NCBI RefSeq assembly: GCF_900129755.1
Contig: NZ_FQWT01000001.1
Location: forward strand, 1,054,001 to 1,118,000
Origin: Chryseobacterium oranimense
GTDB taxonomy: Bacteria > Bacteroidota > Bacteroidia > Flavobacteriales > Weeksellaceae
Length of the DNA: 64,000 nt
Direction: 5' to 3'
Shown here: in pieces, positions 1 to 7,381 of the stretch
Position numbering within the stretch: position 1 is the stretch's first letter
Layout of the letters: each line of letters begins with the position of its first letter
Notes under the pieces: generated by a model
What the model was told of the DNA's origin: nothing
What the model saw: only the letters and a program-made list of their open reading frames with translations
Database searches by the model: none
Position numbers and translations under genes: made by a program

Positions 1-506
1 TTTCTGCATCGTACATTCTCAGTAGTTTTTTGTTTATTATTGTTTTATTTAATGTATTGGAAAAAAATTATTATTTTCTGCCTCATTTAAAAAATAATAC
101 GGTGCTTGCCCCTACCGGACATATTTTCCATGAATCTTATCTGAATGAAGATGTACCACAAAGTGATCAAAAAAATGTCATATTCAGCCAAAAGGATTTT
201 GAAAATTATTTTCATGAGCAAAAGCCTTATCTCAACCCTATTTTTAAAATTGATGATCTTAGTTTAATTTTTAATACAAACAGAACCTATATGTCGAAAT
301 TTATAAACGGTACCTATGACATGAATTTCAATCAGTTTGTTAACTCATGGAGGTTAAATGAGGTAAAAGAGCTTAAATTATTAACCCTACATAAAAATAA
401 ATCTATCGAAGAACTTGCCCGGCTGGCAGGCTTTGGAAGTCTGAGAAGCTATTTAAGAGCTGTAAAAGCTGCCTCTGAAAAACAAACAACAGATTTTAAC
501 GGATGA
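1..506 (+). CDS. Membrane-anchored AraC-like regulator, C-terminal part
   Basis: The reading frame is open back to the left edge, so this is the 3' part of a longer gene; the first possible start inside the window (TTG at 30) is probably not the real one. The first visible residues are hydrophobic and look like the end of a membrane segment, followed by a linker and an AraC-type DNA-binding region. The first helix-turn-helix is clear (NRTYMSKFINGTYDMNF). The second is recognisable only as IEELARLAGFGSLRSYL and lacks the usual FKK..G.TP ending. It overlaps the next gene by 4 bases (ATGA) and that gene encodes a similar protein, so the two are co-transcribed paralogues. I infer a membrane-bound transcription factor; the ligand is unknown. 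Confidence 0.75.
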   Translation, partial: SASYILSSFLFIIVLFNVLEKNYYFLPHLKNNTVLAPTGHIFHESYLNEDVPQSDQKNVIFSQKDFENYFHEQKPYLNPIFKIDDLSLIFNTNRTYMSKFINGTYDMNFNQFVNSWRLNEVKELKLLTLHKNKSIEELARLAGFGSLRSYLRAVKAASEKQTTDFNG

Positions 507-1630
507 TCCCCTACCTGCTTTTCCTGTCTTCTTTTGCTTGTGTTTCTGGAAGTATATTCTGTATTTTTATGTTTCCCGGAAAATTAATGGGTCAGAAGCA
601 TGCTTTTAGAACAAAAATAGTATTCGTTATCGGTATTTGCTTTTTGCTGATACTGGGAATGCTGCATACAACTCATATTATTTATTCTGTTTATAACAAT
701 CTGCCAATCAAAAGCATTAGAGCTGTTAATTTATTTTGCCTGACTTTACTCCCTATCCTGCTGAACCTATTTATTTCCGTATTAACCGGAAGAAATCTGA
801 AGGATAAGAGTTTTTTAATCAAAAACTATATATTTCCTATCAGTCTTATTTTAACAATAGGATTGGGAATAGCATTAGCCTTGCAGAACACTGATTATCA
901 ACCGGATATAGAAAAGACATATCCTGAGAACAGTATAATCTGGTTCCGGAAACCCGGCCATGTAGATTTATATATGAGCTTATTCACTATTCTGTTCTAT
1001 CAATATCTGTCTGTAAGATCAATTGCTGTTTTCCGTAATAATAGGGCTGACCGATCTATACTTTCTAAAACTTCTCCGGCACGATCGGTTTTAAATATCG
1101 TTTTCCTGTTAACAGTTATGAACATACTCTACTTTTTGCTGAGTTTGATTTCCATAAACATACCGATTCTTTATAACGCCGGTATTTTTTCATTCAACAT
1201 AATATCTTTTATTCTTCTTACTACTTTCAGTTATAATTTATTCACTTATAATTACCTAACCTCATCCGTTCCGCATAAAGCCGAAGCAAAGAAAAAGATC
1301 AATAATTCTGAAGTAATCAGTAAAGAAAAATTTGAAAGATATCTGCAGGAGCACAAGCCCTTTCTGAATTGCGAGCTTAAATTATCTGATGTAACCCAGT
1401 ATATGGGAACCAACAGAACCTATTTATCCCTTTTTATCAATGAGAACTATGGAATGAGTTTCAGCCATTTCATCAATAGTTTAAGAATTGAAGAACTGAA
1501 ACAGCTTAAGCTATCTCCCCATTATAAAGGTACTCCTGAAGAAGAATTAATATATATCGTAGGATTCAAGAGTTATAAAAGTTATCAGAAAACTATTGAG
1601 AATGTAAGTAATAACATCCCTTTAAGTTAA
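503..1630 (+). CDS. Membrane-anchored AraC-like transcriptional regulator
   Basis: This 375-residue protein has about seven hydrophobic segments in its first 255 residues and a cytoplasmic AraC-like DNA-binding region at the C-terminus. The first helix-turn-helix is NRTYLSLFINENYGMSFSHF. The second (EEELIYIVGFKSYKSYQKT) is degenerate. It starts on the ATG that overlaps the stop of the upstream gene, and both products share the sequence pattern E(H/Q)KP(Y/F)LN before the DNA-binding part, so they arose by tandem duplication. Such 7TM-HTH proteins in Bacteroidota are thought to sense an envelope or membrane signal; here neither signal nor target can be read from the sequence. Confidence 0.8.
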   Translation: MIPYLLFLSSFACVSGSIFCIFMFPGKLMGQKHAFRTKIVFVIGICFLLILGMLHTTHIIYSVYNNLPIKSIRAVNLFCLTLLPILLNLFISVLTGRNLKDKSFLIKNYIFPISLILTIGLGIALALQNTDYQPDIEKTYPENSIIWFRKPGHVDLYMSLFTILFYQYLSVRSIAVFRNNRADRSILSKTSPARSVLNIVFLLTVMNILYFLLSLISINIPILYNAGIFSFNIISFILLTTFSYNLFTYNYLTSSVPHKAEAKKKINNSEVISKEKFERYLQEHKPFLNCELKLSDVTQYMGTNRTYLSLFINENYGMSFSHFINSLRIEELKQLKLSPHYKGTPEEELIYIVGFKSYKSYQKTIENVSNNIPLS

Positions 1631-1647
1631 TTACCTTGTTCTTTACC

Positions 1648-2217
1648 TTACAATTCCTGTAATAACTTTTCTGAATTCCAAACGGAAGCAAATTCTTCAT
1701 TCAGATTAGCCAGAGCAGTCAAATGGATCAGTTCGGCATTATATTTCTCTCCATTAATTCCAATTCTGTCAAAAGCAGCTGTGGCATCAGAAATCAAATA
1801 GGTTTCATATCCAAAATTCCCGGCCATTCTTACCGTCGTTGATACACAGTGGTTCGTGGTTATTCCTACAATTACCAGAGTATTTATGCCGTGTTTATCT
1901 ATTCTTTCTTTTAAATCGGTTCCGATAAAAGCACTGTTCACATTTTTTGTAATAACAGGCTCATCATTTTGAGGGAGAACATAGTCATTAAACTGAAAGC
2001 CCGGATCAGCCTCATGCAGTTTAGATTTCGGGTTAACCGAACTGTGTCTGATATGAAAAATGGGAAGCTCCAATTCCCTCCACTTTGTCAATAAGATTCC
2101 GCTGGTCTTTTCAGCTTCTTTATTATTCCTGTTCCCGCCCCAGTAGTCTTCGTCCAAAAATCCTTTTTGAATATCGATCAGTAGCAGAGCCGGTCTCCTA
2201 TCCCTTAATTTCGTCAT
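1648..2217 (-). CDS. Isochorismatase-family cysteine hydrolase
   Basis: The protein (189 residues) has the three catalytic residues of the isochorismatase-like hydrolases: Asp in ALLLIDIQKGF near the N-terminus, Lys in VITKNVNSAF, and the nucleophilic Cys in GITTNHCVSTT. The length is normal for the family, which includes nicotinamidases and other amidases; the substrate cannot be fixed from sequence. It begins 9 bp after the end of the alpha/beta hydrolase gene upstream and is surely transcribed with it. The HxlR regulator reading away from this pair is the likely controller, as is common for isochorismatase-like genes. No signal peptide; cytoplasmic. Confidence 0.85.
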   Translation of the reverse strand: MTKLRDRRPALLLIDIQKGFLDEDYWGGNRNNKEAEKTSGILLTKWRELELPIFHIRHSSVNPKSKLHEADPGFQFNDYVLPQNDEPVITKNVNSAFIGTDLKERIDKHGINTLVIVGITTNHCVSTTVRMAGNFGYETYLISDATAAFDRIGINGEKYNAELIHLTALANLNEEFASVWNSEKLLQEL

Positions 2218-2226
2218 TTTATATTT

Positions 2227-3204
2227 TTAATAATTGAACATACGGCTGTAAAGAAACTCTTTATATCTGTCATTTAAAGGAGAATCAAACAAATCAAATA
2301 CATGCAACGCGCCGGGTATCACCCACAATTCGGTCCTGACGCCTGCCTGATATAAAAGACTGGCATATTCTATATTTTCGTCCCTTAAAGGATCCAGTTC
2401 ACACGCTACAATTGTGGTTCCGGGAAGATTACCGAAATCATCGTAATAGGTCAGGTCCGCATATCTAATGCTTTTATCCTTATCATTGTTTCCTAAAAAA
2501 TGAAGCCAGGCGATCTCTGCATATTTTTTATTCCATAAAGGAGCATCTGTGAATTCATTCATGGAAGGCGTATTAAGCTTGTTGTGGATCACCGGATATA
2601 ATAAAAACTGGTGCTTTATATTCTTTATCCCGTTATCATTTGCCATTTGAGTAACAGATGCGGCTAAATGCCCACCGGCACTTGCTCCGAAAACAACGAT
2701 CTGCCCCGGGTCAATTTCCAGTTGTTCTTCTCCGTTTCTGATAATCCACTGAAGCGAATCAAATCCGTCTTGTATCGGAATGGGAAACTTATATTGTGGG
2801 GAAAGCCTGTAATCAACCGAAATTATTGTTGCATTTAGTTTTTCTGCCAATTCAAACATCTGTGGATCTACCTGTTCCGGAAGGCCGAAGACATATCCTC
2901 CTCCATGAAAATAAAGGATCGTCCTGGTTTTATCAAATTTTTTCGACTGATAGATATGAAGCCTTATTTGATGATTATCAAAAGAGCTTTCTATGAAGAT
3001 ATCTTTCACCTTAATATCATCCGCTCCTTTAAACGGGTTTTCCTTTGCAAACTGTATTTTTTCTTTCTGAATGATCTCAGGATGGCTGAGAAATTCTGTT
3101 TCATTAATTTCCAATGAAAATGGAAAACGGTCTATACTTTCCCTCAGACCTTTATCAATTCTATTTAAATCCATTATTTGTATAATTTTTTGGATGACAA
3201 CCAT
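2227..3204 (-). CDS. Alpha/beta hydrolase, hormone-sensitive-lipase type
   Basis: The 325-residue protein shows the hallmarks of the HSL/bacterial esterase family: the oxyanion-hole motif HGGG (LYFHGGGYVFG), the nucleophile elbow GASAGG, an acidic residue in CELDPLRDENIEYA and the catalytic His in PGALHVFDLF. It should hydrolyse small carboxylic esters in the cytoplasm; there is no signal peptide. The ATG at 3204 is used here; a second ATG ten codons on (MDLNRIDKG) is equally possible. It is the first gene of a two-gene unit with the isochorismatase-like hydrolase and lies divergent from the HxlR regulator. Confidence 0.87.
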   Translation of the reverse strand: MVVIQKIIQIMDLNRIDKGLRESIDRFPFSLEINETEFLSHPEIIQKEKIQFAKENPFKGADDIKVKDIFIESSFDNHQIRLHIYQSKKFDKTRTILYFHGGGYVFGLPEQVDPQMFELAEKLNATIISVDYRLSPQYKFPIPIQDGFDSLQWIIRNGEEQLEIDPGQIVVFGASAGGHLAASVTQMANDNGIKNIKHQFLLYPVIHNKLNTPSMNEFTDAPLWNKKYAEIAWLHFLGNNDKDKSIRYADLTYYDDFGNLPGTTIVACELDPLRDENIEYASLLYQAGVRTELWVIPGALHVFDLFDSPLNDRYKEFLYSRMFNY

Positions 3205-3301
3205 AAGCTTTCACCCATTATTTTTATTTTGTAAATTTATATGATGAATATCGTGCCTGCAAAAACTCCATCAATTGTGCGGAACGAACAAAATTGTAAG
3301 T

Positions 3302-3667
3302 ATGAGTATTAAAGAGTCCTCGACGAATAATGAGAATAAAAAAAAATTAGAACAAAGCTGCTCGGAAATTTATGCCGTCAATCTTATCAGCGGAAGATGG
3401 ATACTTTCTATCTGCTATTGCCTGAAGCAAGGAAAATTGAGGTTTTCAGAACTGAAAAATAAGATCCCGAATATCACGGAAAGAATGCTCACGATGCAAC
3501 TGAAGAAAATGGAGGAAGAACAATTGATCGTAAAAAAAGTATATGCTGAAGTCCCTCCCAGAGTAGAATATGAATTAACACAAATAGGGACACAATTGAT
3601 TCCTGTTCTGGATGAACTGGAAATGTGGGGTAAGGAACACAAAAAAATAAAAAACAGCTCAAATTAA
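3302..3667 (+). CDS. HxlR-family transcriptional regulator
   Basis: A winged-helix regulator of 121 residues. The HxlR pattern is clear: a Cys close to the start of the domain (LEQSC), then SGRWILSI, LRFSELKNKIPNITERMLT and the wing PPRVEYELTQIG. HxlR proteins often sense electrophiles or oxidants through that Cys. I start it at ATG 3302; an in-frame TTG at 3275 would add nine residues before the domain and seems less likely. The gene is divergent from the esterase and isochorismatase-like genes, which it probably regulates together with itself from the intergenic stretch of about 100 bp. Confidence 0.85.
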   Translation: MSIKESSTNNENKKKLEQSCSEIYAVNLISGRWILSICYCLKQGKLRFSELKNKIPNITERMLTMQLKKMEEEQLIVKKVYAEVPPRVEYELTQIGTQLIPVLDELEMWGKEHKKIKNSSN

Positions 3668-3755
3668 AACAACACTGGCATTCAGCAATATATACCCTGT
3701 TCAAAAATTTAAAATAGTATTCTTTTAAAACATTATCTATATTTATCAAAAAAAC

Positions 3756-3786
3756 TTGCACAATATTGCAAAAAGTTCTATTTTTG
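3756..3786 (+). promoter_or_regulatory. Promoter of tRNA-Phe
   Basis: A TTG at 3756-3758 and TATTTTTG at 3779-3786 match the Bacteroidota -33 (TTG) and -7 (TAnnTTTG) elements, 20 nt apart. Transcription would start a few bases upstream of about 3795, about 20-25 nt before the mature tRNA. Confidence 0.7.
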
Positions 3787-3812
3787 CACCCACGTTAAAC
3801 AACGAAACAATT

Positions 3813-3885
3813 GGTTTCTTAGCTCAGTTGGTAGAGCAATGGATTGAAAATCCATGTGTCCCTGGTTCGATTCCTGGAGAAACCA
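3813..3885 (+). tRNA. tRNA-Phe (anticodon GAA)
   Basis: A full cloverleaf can be drawn: acceptor arm GGTTTCT/AGAAACC, D arm with AGTTGGTA, anticodon stem ATGGA/TCCAT around the loop TTGAAAA (anticodon GAA at 3846-3848), a five-base variable loop and the T loop TTCGATT. The discriminator is A and CCA is not encoded. The T stem is CCTGG/CCTGG, which leaves a central T-T mismatch (positions 51-63 in standard numbering). The tRNA stands alone between a matching promoter and a terminator. Confidence 0.95.
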
Positions 3886-3888
3886 CTT

Positions 3889-3918
3889 AAAACCTCTAAT
3901 TTATTTAGAGGTTTTTTT
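3889..3918 (+). terminator. Terminator after tRNA-Phe
   Basis: An 11-bp stem (AAAACCTCTAA / TTAGAGGTTTT) with a 5-nt loop is followed by a run of T, four bases after the tRNA. The 150 bases from here to the next gene hold only a weak -7-like TATCTTCG at 4039-4046, which may serve the thioredoxin gene. Confidence 0.85.
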
Positions 3919-4066
3919 GTTTTTAAAGGGTACTTGAAAAATTATTAACGTTGTTTTCCAAGAATGATAACAATCTTAAAGTTTCGTTAATAAAGAGCCT
4001 CCTGGAGTAAATTCACCGTCTATTTTTTGGAAAATACCTATCTTCGCCTATAAATTTAATTTGAAA

Positions 4067-5242
4067 ATGAGGAAGATCATCTCCGGAATATTTGTTTTCT
4101 GCTCCGTTGCTATATTGGCTCAGGAATCCATACAATTTCAGGAATTACCGTTCAAAGACTTAATAGCGAAGGCAAAAAAAGAAAAAAAACTGGTTTTTGT
4201 CGATGCCTATGCTTCCTGGTGCGGGCCCTGCAAAATGATGGAAAGAAATGTATTTACCCAGAAAACTGTTGGAGATTATTTCAATACAAATTTCGTTAAT
4301 GCCAGATTTGATATGGAAAAAGGAGAAGGAAGGGAAATTGCTGCCAAATATGGGGTACGCTCCTATCCTACTTATCTGTTCCTGAATGGAGAGGGTGAGC
4401 TTGTCTCTCAGAATTCCGGGTATATGGATGAAAGTCTTTTTGTAGCCATGGCCCAGAACATTAATTCCCCTGGCAATAACAAAGGTTCCTTAAAAGAGCG
4501 TTTCGCAAAAGGAGAAAAAGATCCTGAATTCCTGATCAATATTATGAAATTGAACTCTTCTTCAGATTATGATTTTGCCAAAAAAGCTTCCGAACGGTAT
4601 TTTGAAAACAAAAAGAAGACAGAAGAAATCACCAAAGAAGAAATAGGCTTTCTCCTGTTCTTTGTAAAATCAACAGAAGACAGCAATTATAATACATTTG
4701 CTTCAAGAAAGGCCGAAATTATTAAATATCTGCCTGAAGAAACTTATAACGAGTTTAATAATCAGTTGAAACTGTCAAAAATCGTAGAGCAGTCTATTGA
4801 TGATAAGAATAAAAGGATCAACGACGAATATTTCATGAAAACAGCTGAGCCATTAGTAGGAAAACAGCTTGCCCAATCAAAACTGAATCAAACAAAGCTA
4901 AGCTATTACGAACAAAACGCTAATTTCCCTGAATTTGAAAAAGCTGCTTTGGAATATTATAAAAATTCTGATGCCTTCGAACCTAACGAACTGCTGAGGG
5001 CAGCCTGGGTATTCAGTGACCATATCAAAAATCCTGCATCCTTGAAAAAAGCTACGGAATGGGCAGAAAAATCTGTCATGCGCAGCGAAACGCCAGAAAA
5101 TACATACATTCTTGCAAAACTTTATTTTCTGACCGGAAATAAAGAAATGGCAAAAAACTATGCAGAAATGTCTAAAAATATGGCCGTTCAAACCAACAAG
5201 GATTCCAAACTTGCAGAAGAATTATTGAAACAAATAAAATAA
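4067..5242 (+). CDS. Secreted thioredoxin-fold protein
   Basis: The 391-residue product has a signal peptide ending near AILAQ and a thioredoxin domain with the active site WCGPCK (Cys 52 and 55), the cis-proline loop VRSYPTYLF and a long C-terminal half without a recognised domain that looks all-helical, possibly TPR-like near the end. It is expected to act on disulphides in the periplasm. ATG 4067 is chosen over the in-frame TTG six bases upstream because the signal peptide begins directly there. The following gene starts on the base after its stop codon, so the two, and probably the small membrane protein after them, form an operon. Confidence 0.87.
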   Translation: MRKIISGIFVFCSVAILAQESIQFQELPFKDLIAKAKKEKKLVFVDAYASWCGPCKMMERNVFTQKTVGDYFNTNFVNARFDMEKGEGREIAAKYGVRSYPTYLFLNGEGELVSQNSGYMDESLFVAMAQNINSPGNNKGSLKERFAKGEKDPEFLINIMKLNSSSDYDFAKKASERYFENKKKTEEITKEEIGFLLFFVKSTEDSNYNTFASRKAEIIKYLPEETYNEFNNQLKLSKIVEQSIDDKNKRINDEYFMKTAEPLVGKQLAQSKLNQTKLSYYEQNANFPEFEKAALEYYKNSDAFEPNELLRAAWVFSDHIKNPASLKKATEWAEKSVMRSETPENTYILAKLYFLTGNKEMAKNYAEMSKNMAVQTNKDSKLAEELLKQIK

Positions 5243-5866
5243 ATGCTAAAACACAAATTTCTTACCACATCCATCACACTCCTTTCCGCAGCTTTGCTTA
5301 CTGCGCAAGAGCAGCAACAGGAAAAAGGACTATATATTAAAGGAAATGCCCTTCTGGCCCCAATCGGACTCATCAATATTGGTTTGGAAAAACAACTGAG
5401 TCAAAAAATTACTCTGCAGGGTGATGTTTTGGTATCTCCCTGGAAATCTTTTGCCGGACATGAATTTCAGTATTATTCTGCATCCTTCGAAGGCAGATAT
5501 TATTTCAATGAAGCCTTCAGCCATTGGTATGTAGGGGCAAACGTAGGAGTATCATCATTTGTTTTACAAAAATGGAACTATTGGAAAAGTATTCCTTATA
5601 CCAATAGCAATAATGAAGTATTTGTTAAATCTAATTTATACCAAAAAGGATATTCTTTTTTAGTGGGTATTACCGGTGGATATCAGTTTAAGGTATCTGA
5701 CCGCTGGAATATTGATGTATATGCAACCGTTGGTTCATCAACAGATTTCTATAAAGGATATGACCGAACTACCGGTAAGCGGTATGAAACTGCTCAGAAA
5801 TATAATAAAAGCGGAGAAATCCTTCCTTACAGAGGAGGCGTAATGATCTCTTATAAACTAAAATAA
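5243..5866 (+). CDS. Small outer-membrane beta-barrel protein (DUF3575-like)
   Basis: The 207-residue protein has a signal peptide (cleavage near LLTAQ) followed by alternating polar/hydrophobic strands rich in Tyr, Trp and Phe, ending ...GGVMISYKLK, as in eight-stranded outer-membrane barrels. The pattern GNALLAPIGLINIGLEKQL resembles the DUF3575 family of Bacteroidota. The function is unknown. The ATG touches the stop codon of the thioredoxin-like gene, so translation is likely coupled. Confidence 0.7.
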   Translation: MLKHKFLTTSITLLSAALLTAQEQQQEKGLYIKGNALLAPIGLINIGLEKQLSQKITLQGDVLVSPWKSFAGHEFQYYSASFEGRYYFNEAFSHWYVGANVGVSSFVLQKWNYWKSIPYTNSNNEVFVKSNLYQKGYSFLVGITGGYQFKVSDRWNIDVYATVGSSTDFYKGYDRTTGKRYETAQKYNKSGEILPYRGGVMISYKLK

Positions 5867-5870
5867 CAGC

Positions 5871-6077
5871 ATGAAACTGTTCGGAAAAAATCATATTATT
5901 ATTTCAGTCATCACTTTTGTGATTCTTTTTTTAATGAATTATATCGGAAATGATTTGCCTGATAAGCTGGAAAGAGCATTAATGACAGCTTTTGCCGGAG
6001 TTATAGGCTTATCGCTGGGGCTCTTCATTCTTAATAAGGGAAAGAATGACAACAAGCCACCACAGAATTTTGACTGA
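5871..6077 (+). CDS. Small two-helix membrane protein
   Basis: A 68-residue protein with two hydrophobic segments (residues about 8-25 and 38-55) and a charged tail. I do not recognise a family. It starts 4 bp after the barrel gene in the same orientation, so it is very probably the last gene of the thioredoxin-barrel operon. Confidence 0.7.
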   Translation: MKLFGKNHIIISVITFVILFLMNYIGNDLPDKLERALMTAFAGVIGLSLGLFILNKGKNDNKPPQNFD

Positions 6078-6090
6078 TAAAAAGTAAATG

Positions 6091-6172
6091 GTCAATAGTC
6101 AATTTAGCTTCCAGTGAATTTTATCATGACACATGGTTACTCTTGACCAGCGAAGCGAAATTGACTATTGAC
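6091..6172. repeat. Imperfect inverted repeat with 21-nt arms
   Basis: Arms at 6091-6111 and 6152-6172 are complementary over 21 nt with one mismatch (GTCAATAGTCAATTT + AGCTTC against GAAGC + GAAATTGACTATTGAC). The spacer is 40 nt. It lies between two convergent genes and could act as a terminator for both when transcribed, but has no U tract of its own. Related words (TCAATAGT, GAAGC, GTGAATGGTGAA) recur in other gaps of this window. Confidence 0.75.
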
Positions 6173-6180
6173 TTTTAAAA

Positions 6181-7377
6181 TCAGTTCTCGTAAATAACAT
6201 ATTTGCTGCGGATTTTTTCAAATTTCTCTAAATCGTTTTTCCATGAAGCTTTGATTTCCTGAATTGATTTTCCGGCTATAATCTGCTTTCTGAATTCATC
6301 CGTTCCGGCCAGCTTATCAAAAAATAAATTTTCAAGGAAAAAGCCCTGGCCAGGATTTTTATATGCTTTATAAGATTTGATCAGCCATTCAAGGTTCAGT
6401 TCCCTGAGATCTTTCGGATAAGCTGAAAGATCTTCACCGTAGCAAAGTTTCCCATTCAGGAAAGGGTCTTTTGCTCCAAAATTAGGTTTTGGTGTAAACT
6501 GATAAGGCAGTTCCTGCGTCCAGGGAGAACCGTAAATCTGAAATGGAAGATTGGTCCCTCTTCCTACAGAAACCTGAGTTCCTTCAAAGAAGCATAAACT
6601 GGGATACAGATTAATAGACTTATCGTTGGGAAGGTTTGGAGAAGGCTTATCCAAAACAGAATAACGCTGTTTTTTATGATAATTTTTCATTGGAATCAGG
6701 GTGTATTTTGCCTGAACTCCATTTTTCAGCCATTTTTCGCCGTTGACCATTTTTCCGTATTCTCCGATTGTCAGTCCATACACTACAGGAACTTCATGCA
6801 TTCCTACAAAGCTTGACCATTTCTTTTTCAAAACCGGTCCGTCAATATATCCATCATGTGGATTAGGGCGGTCGAGTACCATGATTTCCACATTATTTTC
6901 TGCTCCGGCCTCCATTAAATAAGTTAAAGTTGAAATGTAGGTATAAAATCTTACTCCCACATCCTGAATGTCGAAGATTACAATATCCAATCCTTTTAAT
7001 TGTTCCGGTTTTGGTTTTTTATTGTTTCCGTATAAAGAAATAATAGGGATACCGGTTTTGGTATCAACTCCGTTTTTTACTTTCTCCCCGGCATCTGCAT
7101 CTCCCCTGAAACCATGCTCAGGAGCAAAGATTGTTTTAATTTTAATATTGTTCTTCACCAGAAAGTCTACCACATAGTTTTTATCGCTCATCAAACCGGT
7201 TTGGTTGGTCACTACCCCTATTGTTTTGTTCTTCAGCAGAGGCAGATAAAGTTCAGGCTGGTCTGCTCCGGTTTTGAAATCCGGTTGAACTTGAGTCTGA
7301 GAATAATATTGATTGAATACTCCTAAAAAAATTAGGCAAATAAGAAGTAAATTTTTAATTTTGAAATCTAAATTCAT
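6181..7377 (-). CDS. namZ: Exo-beta-N-acetylmuramidase NamZ-like (DUF1343)
   Basis: The protein has a signal peptide (MNLDFKIKNLLLICLIF...YYSQ) and the DUF1343 core: GVVTNQTG, FAPEHGFRG, the FDIQDVGVRFYTYI stretch, LDRPNP and the GRGT motif. The family founder, NamZ of Bacillus subtilis, removes terminal N-acetylmuramic acid from peptidoglycan fragments, so a role in wall turnover or recycling in the periplasm is likely. The frame extends upstream, but the signal peptide fixes the start at ATG 7377 (398 residues). That start is 4 bp from the presumed start of the divergent permease gene. Confidence 0.87.
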   Translation of the reverse strand: MNLDFKIKNLLLICLIFLGVFNQYYSQTQVQPDFKTGADQPELYLPLLKNKTIGVVTNQTGLMSDKNYVVDFLVKNNIKIKTIFAPEHGFRGDADAGEKVKNGVDTKTGIPIISLYGNNKKPKPEQLKGLDIVIFDIQDVGVRFYTYISTLTYLMEAGAENNVEIMVLDRPNPHDGYIDGPVLKKKWSSFVGMHEVPVVYGLTIGEYGKMVNGEKWLKNGVQAKYTLIPMKNYHKKQRYSVLDKPSPNLPNDKSINLYPSLCFFEGTQVSVGRGTNLPFQIYGSPWTQELPYQFTPKPNFGAKDPFLNGKLCYGEDLSAYPKDLRELNLEWLIKSYKAYKNPGQGFFLENLFFDKLAGTDEFRKQIIAGKSIQEIKASWKNDLEKFEKIRSKYVIYEN

Positions 7378-7381
7378 AAGC

